49,085 nt of DNA from Geminicoccaceae bacterium (GTDB taxonomy: Bacteria > Pseudomonadota > Alphaproteobacteria > Geminicoccales > Geminicoccaceae), in assembly GCA_007694015.1 (NCBI GenBank), contig RECO01000174.1, positions 1 through 49,085 on the forward strand, given 5' to 3'. A program made the position numbers and the translations under genes. Of the stretch, positions 1 through 8,229 are shown piece after piece (position 1 is the stretch's first letter; the number at the start of each line of letters is the position of its first letter). The notes beneath the pieces were generated by a model. The model did no database searches, had not been told where the DNA came from, and saw only the letters and a list, made by a program, of their open reading frames with translations.

Positions 1-93
1 CGGGCGGGGGTGAGGGATGGCCCGTGCGCTACCTAACCGGGAAACGCTCTAGCGCGTTTCCCGCTATGCTCACCCCGTCCCGCACCCCAGCCC
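1..93. repeat. CTAG-type intergenic repeat, copy 1 (two units back to back)
   Basis: Two units diverge from a shared CTAG at 49-52. The minus-strand unit (52 to 1) matches the copy at 17372-17423 at 45 of 52 positions by hand alignment. The plus-strand unit (49-93) resembles the right arm of the copy at 7202-7330: both read CTAG-GCGTTT-CCG-TATGCT and then GTCCCGCACCCC. The centre forms the inverted repeat GGGAAACGC / GCGTTTCCC. The left unit runs to the window edge and probably continues. It lies just downstream of the TauE gene. A short stem (CCCTCGC 91-97 / GCGAGGG 108-114) overlaps that gene's stop codon. Confidence 0.7.
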
Positions 94-103
94 TCGCGCC
101 GCC

Positions 104-850
104 TCAAGCGAGGGCGCGGATCACCATGTTGAGGCCGAGGAGCAGAAGGGCGACGAAGAAGAGTTTGCGGAAGCGCTGTTCGGAGAGGCGTTGGCGGATG
201 CGGCGGCCGAACTCCATTCCGGCGAGCGCCGGGGCGACGGCGAGGGCGGAGAGCAGCAGCAGGTCCTTGGTCAGGAGTTGGTTGGTGGTGAGGCCGGCGC
301 CGAGGGCGATGGTCAGCGCGAAGAAGATCATGCCGAGGGTTTGGATCAGCTCGTCGCGCTGCAGCCTGAGTGCCTGGAGGTACATGATGCCGGGTATCAA
401 AAAGGCGCCGACCATGCCGGCCATGAGCCCGCCGAGCAGCCCCACCACTGGCGTCAGGACCGGCTCGAAGCGGCCGGGCTCCGGCAGGGGTGGGGCGACC
501 AGGCCGTAGACGGCGTAGAGCGAGAGGGCGATGCCGAGGAGGGCGGACAAAAGCGTCGCATCGGCGCGCGCCAGGACCCAGGTGCCGAGCCAGGTGCCGA
601 TCACGGCGAGCAGGAACAGGGGCCACAGCCGCTCCAGGATGGCGCGCATGCGGCCGCCGACCACCGCCTGCCAGGCATTGGTGACCAGGGTCGGCGCGAG
701 CGTGAGGGCGATGGCCGGCGCCAGGCCGACGACCGGGACGAGCAGCGAGAGGGTTACCGTCGGCAAACCCAGGCCGACGGTGCCCTTGACCAGGCCGGCG
801 AGAAAATAGGCCGCGATCACGACCGTGAGGGTCGCGCCGTCGAACATCAC
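104..850 (-). CDS. TauE/SafE-family sulfite exporter-like membrane permease
   Basis: This is a 248-residue integral membrane protein of the TSUP (TauE/SafE) family. Members move sulfite, sulfoacetate or other small anions across the inner membrane, and the substrate here cannot be told from sequence. About eight hydrophobic segments are visible in two halves. The first half carries the family-type glycine-rich start (LAGLVKGTVGLGLP), and the second repeats it more weakly (GLLGGLMAGMVGAFLIPG). An arginine-rich loop (FGRRIRQRLSEQRFRK) lies before the last helix. Length is normal for the family. The gene stands alone on the minus strand; the next minus-strand gene upstream is a cold-shock gene 101 nt away. 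The longer overlapping minus ORF (33-866) is a frame shadow. Confidence 0.88.
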   Translation of the reverse strand: MMFDGATLTVVIAAYFLAGLVKGTVGLGLPTVTLSLLVPVVGLAPAIALTLAPTLVTNAWQAVVGGRMRAILERLWPLFLLAVIGTWLGTWVLARADATLLSALLGIALSLYAVYGLVAPPLPEPGRFEPVLTPVVGLLGGLMAGMVGAFLIPGIMYLQALRLQRDELIQTLGMIFFALTIALGAGLTTNQLLTKDLLLLSALAVAPALAGMEFGRRIRQRLSEQRFRKLFFVALLLLGLNMVIRALA

Positions 851-951
851 CCGGCGGCGGTGCCAACAGGCAACGTACCCACCCTTCGCCGCCCGACGCA
901 GGCGGCGCGATCGTCGTTCCAGAGGCTAGGCACGCCGCGCGTACGGGCGGT

Positions 952-1161
952 TCAGCCCTTCAGCGCGAGGTTGCTGGCCGCCAGCTTGCCGCCGCGTCCC
1001 GTGACCAATTCGTAGGTGACCTTCTGGCCTTCCTGCAGCGTATCCAGGCCAGCGCGTTGCACCTCGGTGATGTGGACGAACGCGTCCTTGCTACCGTCGT
1101 CAGGCTGGATGAAGCCGTAACCCTTGGTGGTATCGAACCATTTAACGGTACCGCTAGGCAT
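952..1161 (-). CDS. Cold-shock domain protein (CspA family)
   Basis: This is a 69-residue single cold-shock (OB-fold) domain that binds single-stranded RNA/DNA, usually acting as an RNA chaperone in the cytoplasm. Both RNA-binding motifs are intact: RNP1-like KGYGFI (residues 13-18) and RNP2-like DAFVHI (26-31). It opens with the usual GTVKWF strand. The length matches the family, so it is complete. It is transcribed divergently from the secreted hydrolase gene across a spacer of about 256 nt that could hold a 5' leader; no cold-shock leader motif was recognised. The Shine-Dalgarno is weak (AGGG about 10 nt upstream). Several csp paralogues are common per genome, so no gene number is assigned. 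Confidence 0.95.
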   Translation of the reverse strand: MPSGTVKWFDTTKGYGFIQPDDGSKDAFVHITEVQRAGLDTLQEGQKVTYELVTGRGGKLAASNLALKG

Positions 1162-1417
1162 CAGTATTCAACCCTGCTCGATGGCCCCTCGTCGAAGGGC
1201 GGACCTGACCCCCTTCGGTCGCTCCGCCCGGTCGGCGTCTCGGCCGCGTGTCGTCCCGCGACGAACGATCGTGCATCCTTTCCGCCACCTCCAACGTTAT
1301 GGACACGGTTGCAAGGCCGGCGCAAGCGCGGCGTGGCGCGTCACTTGGTGTACTTGCCAAAGCCGCACCGCAGCCGGTGCCCTGCGCGCGGTTGGGCGAA
1401 GGATCGAGGAGAACGGG

Positions 1418-2452
1418 TTGCGACGATCATCCCTCTGCCGACCGAGCGGCCTCGCCGCGCTGGCGCTGACGGCCCTGCTCGCAGCATTGCCGGCGCGGGC
1501 CTTGCCGCCGCCCGTCGAGGTGCCGGCCGAAACCGTGCGTTTCGCCTCGACCGACCCGTTCGCCCTCAGGGACGCGATCCGCGGCCGGGCGGCGCCGGCC
1601 GAAGCGCTCGGCCGCCTGTTTCTGCCGACCGAGGCGGCCACGGAACCGGTGCCGGCCGTCGTCCTGTTGCACGGTGCGGGCGGCATTCTGCCGTCGCGCG
1701 AGCTGACCTATGCCCGGCAGTTCGCAGCGCTGGGCTGGGCGACCTTGGTCGTCGACGTGTTCGGTGCCCGCGTCGAGCCCGGCACCCGCTTCGCCGATCG
1801 GCTGCTCAACGTCACCGAGGCCATGTTCCTGGCCGACGCCTATGCCGGCCTGCGGTTTTTGGACGCCCATCCCTCGGTGGACGCGACGCGCGTCGCCCTG
1901 GTCGGCTTCTCCTATGGCGGCATGGCTGCGACCTATGCCGTGCACGAGCTGGTGGCGCGCACCTTCGCGCCGGAGGGGCTGCGCTTTCGCGCCCATGCCG
2001 CCTTCTACGCGCCCTGCATCGCCCGCTTCGAGGACATGACGACCACCGGTGCGCCCTTCGCCATGCTCTACGGCACGGCCGATGCCATCGTCGATCCGGT
2101 GCGGTGCGCCGAGGTTCTGCGCGACGTCGCCGAGGGCGGCAGTTCGGTGCTGTTGGAGGTGCTGGTGGGGGCGGCGCACCAGTGGGACGCGCGCGCCGCC
2201 GGCGTCGCCTGGCGGGCACCGCGTGGGCTCGCCGCGTGCGATTTCCGCGTCGGCCGCGACGGGCGGGTGCGCGACAACCGCACGCTGTTGCCGCTCGACG
2301 GCTTTCTCGGCCGCACCGCGGCCCTCGCCTGGTGCGCCGACGACGACGGCTACCTCATCCAGGGCGATCCCACCGCCCGCGCGCGCTCCGACGCCGTGCT
2401 CGGCGCCTTTTTGGCCGATGCGCTGATGCCGGACACCCGGGTCGATGGCTGA
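1418..2452 (+). CDS. Secreted dienelactone hydrolase-family alpha/beta hydrolase
   Basis: This is a predicted exported hydrolase of about 344 residues. The start is placed at TTG 1418 because GAGGAGA lies 5-6 nt upstream and the protein then begins with a classical signal peptide (basic RRSSLCR, hydrophobic LAALALTALLAALPA, cleavage near ARA-LPP). The track's ATG at 1124 would add about 98 implausible residues. The alpha/beta-hydrolase core shows VVLLHGAGG (oxyanion region), the nucleophile elbow GFSYGG, an acid candidate in GTADAIVDP and a histidine in AAHQWD. The nucleophile is Ser, not the Cys of classical dienelactone hydrolase, so the substrate is unknown. Its stop overlaps the next gene's start (ATGGCTGA), implying coupled translation with tag. 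Confidence 0.8.
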   Translation: MRRSSLCRPSGLAALALTALLAALPARALPPPVEVPAETVRFASTDPFALRDAIRGRAAPAEALGRLFLPTEAATEPVPAVVLLHGAGGILPSRELTYARQFAALGWATLVVDVFGARVEPGTRFADRLLNVTEAMFLADAYAGLRFLDAHPSVDATRVALVGFSYGGMAATYAVHELVARTFAPEGLRFRAHAAFYAPCIARFEDMTTTGAPFAMLYGTADAIVDPVRCAEVLRDVAEGGSSVLLEVLVGAAHQWDARAAGVAWRAPRGLAACDFRVGRDGRVRDNRTLLPLDGFLGRTAALAWCADDDGYLIQGDPTARARSDAVLGAFLADALMPDTRVDG

Positions 2453-3065
2453 GGGGCCGGCCCGCTGTGCCTGGTGCGGCGACGATCCCGCCTATGTCCG
2501 CTACCACGACACCGAGTGGGGCGTGCCGGTGGTCGACGACGACCGTCTATTCGAAAAGCTGGCGCTCGAAGGTTTCCAGGCCGGGCTCTCCTGGCGCACG
2601 ATCCTCCACAAGCGGCAGCGCTTTCGAGAGGTGTTCGCGGGCTTCTCGATCGCTTCCGTTGCCCGCTTCGCCGCCGCCGATGTCGAGCGCCTGCTGAGCG
2701 ATCCCGGCATCGTCCGCCACCGCGGCAAGATCGAGGCGACGATCGAAAACGCCCGCTTGGCGGAGCGGCTGCAGGACGAGGCGGGCTCGCTCGCGGCCTT
2801 CGTCTGGTCGTTCGAGCCCGATCCTTCGACGCGGCCCGAACGGTTCGACGATGCCACCCTTGCCGCCCTCACCACCTCGCCCGCCGCGGCGGCGCTGAGC
2901 CGCACCTTGAAGGCGCGCGGCTGGCGCTTCGTCGGGCCGACCACGGTCTACGCCTTCATGCAGGCGATGGGGTTGGTCAACGACCACCACGAAGCTTGCT
3001 GGCGCCGCGCCCCGGTCGCGGCGCTGCGCCGGGATCTGGCGCGACCGGTCCCTACCGGTCCTTGA
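2445..3065 (+). CDS. tag: DNA-3-methyladenine glycosylase I
   Basis: This is a 206-residue base-excision repair enzyme that removes N3-methyladenine from alkylated DNA. It starts with the family signature CAWCGDDPAYVRYHDTEWG and keeps the expected zinc ligands: Cys8 and His21 near the N-terminus and the HHEAC cluster near the C-terminus. The GLSW segment and the following helix-hairpin-helix-like region are present. Length is normal. The start overlaps the upstream hydrolase stop by 8 nt. The 3' end overlaps the convergent MT-A70 methyltransferase gene by 14 nt. No Ada-like promoter site was seen, so expression probably follows the upstream hydrolase. Confidence 0.95.
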   Translation: MAEGPARCAWCGDDPAYVRYHDTEWGVPVVDDDRLFEKLALEGFQAGLSWRTILHKRQRFREVFAGFSIASVARFAAADVERLLSDPGIVRHRGKIEATIENARLAERLQDEAGSLAAFVWSFEPDPSTRPERFDDATLAALTTSPAAAALSRTLKARGWRFVGPTTVYAFMQAMGLVNDHHEACWRRAPVAALRRDLARPVPTGP

Positions 3066-3714
3066 ACGTCGACGGCAGCCGGCGGGTCTCGACCGCGCCC
3101 TGGTCGAACAACGCCGTCTGGTTGCCCCAGACGTCCCAGCCCGGTCGCGCTGCCCGGGCGAACAGCTCGAGATAGGGCCCGGCTACCAGGGCCTCGATGC
3201 GTTCGGCCACCACGTCCGGCTTGCGGCTGTGCTCGCGCCGGGGGCTGACCACGAGCTTCTTCACCCCGGCCGAGACGCGCTTGGGCTTGCCGCGGGTCGC
3301 CAATAGACAGGGCTCGGGGTTGGCGCGGGTCCAAAAGCCCATGCCGGTGAAGAAATCGCGCTCGCCGAACCCGAGCGCACCTTCGGTCCGCTTGTTCAGC
3401 TTCGCCCAGTAAAAACCCACGGTCTTGTAGGTGAAGCCCCAGGCGTGCACCACGTCCAGCGCCGCCGGCAGCAGCGGGTCGGTCGCCCACAGGAACAACA
3501 CGCAATCCGGAGCCGCCCAATCGGCCACCGGCAGCGCCTTGATGCCTTCGAGGTCCAAGGTGTCGTAGTGGGCATCGGCCGTGCGCCCCTTGCCGCGGGC
3601 CGAATAGGTGGCGAACGACCAAGGCGGGTCGGCATAGATGACACGGTAGTGACCCGCGCGCGGCGGAGATTGCATCGGCGTTTTCCCGAAAATCCGGTGG
3701 CAAGAAGCCGCCAT
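3052..3714 (-). CDS. MT-A70-family adenine-N6 methyltransferase, orphan
   Basis: This protein of up to 220 residues has the MT-A70 fold. The catalytic motif DPPW occurs in YRVIYADPPWSF, and the AdoMet/target-binding elements LFLWATDPLL, GFTYKTVGFYWAK and a C-terminal WGNQ motif follow in the usual order. Bacterial members are S-adenosylmethionine-dependent N6-adenine methyltransferases, often of phage origin and acting on DNA. No restriction endonuclease, specificity subunit or phage gene adjoins it, so any role in epigenetic marking is inference. The start is uncertain: ATG 3714 or ATG 3675, which begins MQSPPRAGHYRV nearer the fold and has a weak GGGA upstream. It converges on tag with a 14-nt overlap. 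Confidence 0.85.
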   Translation of the reverse strand: MAASCHRIFGKTPMQSPPRAGHYRVIYADPPWSFATYSARGKGRTADAHYDTLDLEGIKALPVADWAAPDCVLFLWATDPLLPAALDVVHAWGFTYKTVGFYWAKLNKRTEGALGFGERDFFTGMGFWTRANPEPCLLATRGKPKRVSAGVKKLVVSPRREHSRKPDVVAERIEALVAGPYLELFARAARPGWDVWGNQTALFDQGAVETRRLPSTFKDR

Positions 3715-3883
3715 CGACGCTCGTCAATCGACGGTTGCGGCCTTTTCCGTTGATTCTTCGCGTTTCGACAATAGTCTGAAGGCGTATCGGGTTGATCCCC
3801 CGCTGCCGCCCCCGGCACGTTCGGATGAACGGCTGGTGACACCGCGTAAGGCGGACAGGGCAATTTCTCAGGGAGAGACGTCA

Positions 3884-5050
3884 ATGAACGAACCGATCAA
3901 GCCGGCGGCATCCGCCGCGCCAGCCACCAACAACCGCCGCGGTTTCCTCAAGGTCGGTGCCGCAGCCGCCGTCGGCGGTGCCGCCGTCGGCTTCCCGAAC
4001 GTCGTCCGCGCGCAGACCACGCGCTTCACCATGCAGATGGGCTGGCCGAGCGGCGACATGTTCGCCGAGTTCGCCAACGACTACGTCAACATGGTCAACG
4101 CCATGTCGGGCGGCCGTCTGCAGATCACCATGCTGCCGGCCGGTGCCGTCGTCGGCGCCCTGGAATTGCAGGACGCCATCGTCGGCGGTGCGCTCGATGG
4201 TGCCCACGGCGTGACCGCCTATTGGTACGGCAAGGACAAGGCCGCGTCCCTGTTCGGCACCCCGCCCGCCTTCGGCTGGAACGCCAACCAGTTCCTCGGC
4301 TGGATGAAGTACGGTGGCGGCCAGGAACTCTACGACGAGCTGGTCCAGGACATCCTCGGCCTCGACCTCGTCGGCTTCCTCACCGGCCCGATGCCGACCC
4401 AGGCGCTGGGTTGGTTCCGTCAGCCGATCTCGTCCGCGGAGGATCTGCGGGGGCTGCGCTACCGCACGGTCGGCCTCGCCGCCGACGTGTTCCAGGAGCT
4501 CGGCACCGCCGTCACCATCCTCGGCGGTCCCGACATCGTGCCGGCGCTCGATCGCGGCGTCATCGATGCGGCCGAATTCAACAACCCGGCCTCCGACAAG
4601 CATCTCGGCTTCCAGGACGTGTCCAAGCACTGGATGCTGCAGAGCTTCCATCAGGACGCCGAGGCGTTCGAGATCAGCTTCAACCGCACCAAGTTCAACG
4701 CGTTGAGCGACGATTTGAAGGCCATTCTCCTGCATGCCGGCGAGGCCGCCTCGTCCGACATGTCGTGGAAGGCGATGCAGCGTTATCCGCGCGCCCAGCG
4801 CGAGCTGGTCGAGGATCACGGCGTGAACCTCTACATCACGCCCGACGAGATCCTGGAGGCGCAGCTGCGCGCCTGGGACGTGGTGATCGAGCGCAACAGC
4901 GCCGAAAACCCGTTCTTCGCCAAGGTCATCGACTCGCAAAAGGCGTGGGTGCGCGACGTGGTCGGCTTCGACGCCATCAACGAGGCGCCGAAGATGAAGG
5001 CCTACAACCACTTCTTCGACGGCCCGCCCCTGTCGGTGACGAGCCTCTAA
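3884..5050 (+). CDS. TRAP transporter periplasmic substrate-binding protein (DctP/TakP-like)
   Basis: This 388-residue receptor captures a small organic anion in the periplasm for the DctQM permease encoded next. The start at ATG 3884 has GGGAGA upstream and gives a twin-arginine signal peptide with RRGFLKV at residues 18-24 and likely cleavage after VVRA (about residue 43). Tat export is common in this subgroup. The rest is a full DctP fold: FTMQMGWPSG first strand, LPAGAVVGALELQDAIVGG, the RYRTVGLAADVFQELG hinge region and the AAEFNNPASD ligand-loop region. The pattern resembles the mannitol/chloroaromatic or 2-oxo-acid (TakP/FcbT1) branch, so a carboxylate ligand is likely but unproven. 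Permease genes follow after a 118-nt spacer with a strong hairpin. Confidence 0.9.
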   Translation: MNEPIKPAASAAPATNNRRGFLKVGAAAAVGGAAVGFPNVVRAQTTRFTMQMGWPSGDMFAEFANDYVNMVNAMSGGRLQITMLPAGAVVGALELQDAIVGGALDGAHGVTAYWYGKDKAASLFGTPPAFGWNANQFLGWMKYGGGQELYDELVQDILGLDLVGFLTGPMPTQALGWFRQPISSAEDLRGLRYRTVGLAADVFQELGTAVTILGGPDIVPALDRGVIDAAEFNNPASDKHLGFQDVSKHWMLQSFHQDAEAFEISFNRTKFNALSDDLKAILLHAGEAASSDMSWKAMQRYPRAQRELVEDHGVNLYITPDEILEAQLRAWDVVIERNSAENPFFAKVIDSQKAWVRDVVGFDAINEAPKMKAYNHFFDGPPLSVTSL

Positions 5051-5068
5051 GACGGGTCGACGCGGTGT

Positions 5069-5098
5069 GCGGCACGGTGGCTTCGGTCACCGTGCCGC
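5069..5098 (+). promoter_or_regulatory. Intercistronic UUCG-capped hairpin between dctP- and dctQ-type genes
   Basis: A perfect 11-bp stem (GCGGCACGGTG 5069-5079 / CACCGTGCCGC 5088-5098) is extended by a G-U and a C-G pair and closed by a TTCG tetraloop, which is exceptionally stable in RNA. It starts 19 nt after the binding-protein stop. No T-tract follows, so it is more likely an mRNA-stabilising or attenuating element than a full terminator. It would let the binding protein be made in excess over the permease. Confidence 0.7.
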
Positions 5099-5168
5099 TG
5101 TCGTGTCGAGACGATGACAAAGACCCCAGCGCCTCGATCCCATAGCCTCCCTTCATGCGGGCAGGGCC

Positions 5169-5758
5169 ATGCAAAAGATCATCATCGCCATCGATCGCCT
5201 GAACATGGCGGTCGGCAAGTTGTTCGGATGGGCGGTCGTCATCATGACGCTCGCCATCTGCTACGAAGTCTTCATGCGCTACGTCATGCGCGCGCCGACT
5301 GCCTGGGCCTTCGATGCCGGCTACATGCTCTACGGCGCCCTGTTCATCATGGCCGGGGCCTACGCCCTGGCGACCGCGGCGCACGTCCGCGGCGACGTCA
5401 TCTACCGCCTCTGGCCGCCGCGCGTGCAGGCCGGCATGGATCTTTTCCTCTACCTCCTCTTCTTCTTCCCGGCGATGATCGCCCTGCTCTATGCCGGCTA
5501 CCACTTCGCCGAGATGTCCTGGCGGATCGGCGAGCGCAGCAGCATGAGCCCGGCGGGTCCGCCCATCTACCACTTCAAAACCCTGATCCCGGTCGCGGCC
5601 TTCTTCTTGGTGTTGCAGGGCCTGGCCGAAGTCATGAGCTGCATCATGTGCCTGGTGAACGGCAAATGGCCGCCTCGCCTGGCCGATGTGCGCGAAGTCG
5701 ACACAGAAGCGGCAAAAGAAATGCTTGGCGAAGCAACTCCTGAGACGGTCACCCGCCG

Positions 5759-5762
<4 letters not shown>
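5169..5762 (+). CDS. TRAP transporter small permease subunit (DctQ-like)
   Basis: This is a 197-residue membrane protein with four hydrophobic segments: about GWAVVIMTLAICYEVFMRYV, YMLYGALFIMAGAYALA, LFLYLLFFFPAMIALLY and TLIPVAAFFLVLQGLAEVM. That is the DctQ topology. DctQ joins the binding protein to the ion-driven large permease. The signature VFMRYV...P.AWAFD is present. The start has only a weak GGGCAGGG ribosome site, which fits lower expression than the binding protein. Its stop overlaps the next start (ATGA at 5759), so the two permease subunits are translationally coupled. The charged C-terminal tail is cytoplasmic by the usual topology. Confidence 0.9.
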
Positions 5763-7075
<1,313 letters not shown>

Positions 7076-7129
7076 CGGAACGGGAAAAGGGCGAAGGGAA
7101 GGGAAGGAAGTCAGCAAGGAAGCAAGGGA

Positions 7130-7184
7130 CTAGGGGGCTTTTGGCCCCCTAGGACCCCCCGGCGGCGGCGAAGATCGCCGCCGC
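7130..7184. repeat. Family-1 palindromic repeat, short form (R1)
   Basis: The hairpin CTAGGGGGC / GCCCCCTAG (7130-7138 and 7144-7152, loop TTTTG) is followed by GACCCCCC and a second stem GCGGCGGCGA / TCGCCGCCGC (7162-7171 and 7175-7184, loop AGA). A purine-rich lead (GGGAAGGGAAGGAAG) precedes it, as in other copies. It lies between the convergent TRAP permease and aspartate-dehydrogenase genes and could end both transcripts. The long 50-nt palindrome of full copies is replaced here by the short GCGGCGG stem. Confidence 0.75.
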
Positions 7185-7201
7185 TACCTCGATCGCCAGG
7201 G

Positions 7202-7330
7202 CTAGAGCGCTTTCCGTTCAGGTTGATCGGTGCCCGCCCCGCACCCCCGCCCGGCCACCCATGGAATCGTACACTCGTGGGCGGCCGGGCGGGGGTGCGG
7301 GACGGTCAAGCATACCGGAAAACGCTCTAG
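7202..7330. repeat. CTAG-type intergenic repeat, copy 2 (two units facing each other)
   Basis: Two units of the CTAG family face inward. Both outer ends read CTAGAGCG(C/T)TTTCCG, and both then contain CCCGCACCCCCGCCCGGCC followed by (A/G)CCCA, so the inner parts form a long inverted repeat around 7262-7280. The right arm resembles the plus-strand unit at 49-93. It is non-coding: ORFs crossing it on either strand are built from the repeat itself. It ends 5 nt before the stop of the aspartate-dehydrogenase gene. Confidence 0.7.
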
Positions 7331-7335
7331 GCGGC

Positions 7336-8145
7336 TCAAGTGCCGATGCGCAAGGGGTTCACCAAGCCGTCGAGCGCGGCCAAGACCGAGAGCGGCGTCA
7401 GCTTGCCGGTGCGGGGGTTGGCCTCGCTCGGCACGCCTTCGATCAGCATGGTGAAGCGGGTGCTGTCGGCATCGACCACGATCTCGTGGGTGTTGCGGCT
7501 GACACCGGGGTCGGCCCAAATCTCGAGCTGGGTGCGGTCCGGGCCGATCCCGGCCAGCGCCAGGGCAACCGCCACGTTCAAGTTCGCGGGAAAACCAACC
7601 GCGGCGTCGCGCGGCGAGCCCCGGAAGATGCAGGTCGGCTCCTGGATCGAAAGCACGTCGATCGCGTGCTCCTCCAGATACGGCGCGCCGACCAAGCCCT
7701 TGGGCGGCTTTCGCGTCTTCATCGTCACGCTGTGGATGGTGCCGAAGGAGGCACCGCGCACGGCATCCAGGCCCAACAACGCCCCGCTCGGCACGTGGAT
7801 GCGCCCGCCCTTGGCACGGGCAAGCTCGACCAGGTCCATGTTGGTGAGGAGGGCCCCCACCGACAGTGTGAGGAAGGTCCGCCCCGCCTCCAGGGTCGGC
7901 ACCGCCAAGGCGCGAAACATCGCCGCCGGCAAGCACTCGACCACCACGTCGGCGACGCCGGCGAGCTCCTCGGCCGGCAGCACCGGCAGCGCGATCCCCG
8001 CCGCCTGCAAGCGGGCCTCGGCGCGCGGCCGGTCGCTGGCACTCGCGGCCGTCAGCTCCAGCCCCGCCATGCCGGCGGCCAGGCGCTCCACCACCGGAAA
8101 GCCGATCGCGCCGAGACCGGCCACCGCCACGCGCAACGTCATCAC
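7336..8145 (-). CDS. Aspartate dehydrogenase-family NAD(P)-dependent oxidoreductase
   Basis: This 269-residue enzyme matches L-aspartate dehydrogenases, which interconvert L-aspartate and iminoaspartate/oxaloacetate plus ammonia with NAD(P). The N-terminal Rossmann motif is VAGLGAIG. The C-terminal catalytic domain has FPANLNVAVALALAG, IWADPGVSRNTHEI (the His of NTH is the expected catalytic residue) and the end signature NPRTGKLTPLSVLAALDGL. The family can feed NAD synthesis with NadA or act in amino-acid catabolism. No nadA or nadC lies nearby, and the upstream co-directional gene is an amidase with an 84-nt gap, so a degradative role is more likely by context (inference). Confidence 0.85.
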   Translation of the reverse strand: MMTLRVAVAGLGAIGFPVVERLAAGMAGLELTAASASDRPRAEARLQAAGIALPVLPAEELAGVADVVVECLPAAMFRALAVPTLEAGRTFLTLSVGALLTNMDLVELARAKGGRIHVPSGALLGLDAVRGASFGTIHSVTMKTRKPPKGLVGAPYLEEHAIDVLSIQEPTCIFRGSPRDAAVGFPANLNVAVALALAGIGPDRTQLEIWADPGVSRNTHEIVVDADSTRFTMLIEGVPSEANPRTGKLTPLSVLAALDGLVNPLRIGT

Positions 8146-8229
8146 CTTCTCCCTCAGCTCGAAACCGCCGCCTTCATGGGCGAGGCCGGGGCCGCTTGTC
8201 GAGGGTCGGCCAAGCGCGAAGCGGTCGCG

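Noticed and set aside
1124-1417. ATG 1124 as the start of the secreted hydrolase
   Set aside because: It would overlap the csp gene and hide the signal peptide behind ~98 residues with no conserved features; TTG 1418 has a good ribosome site.
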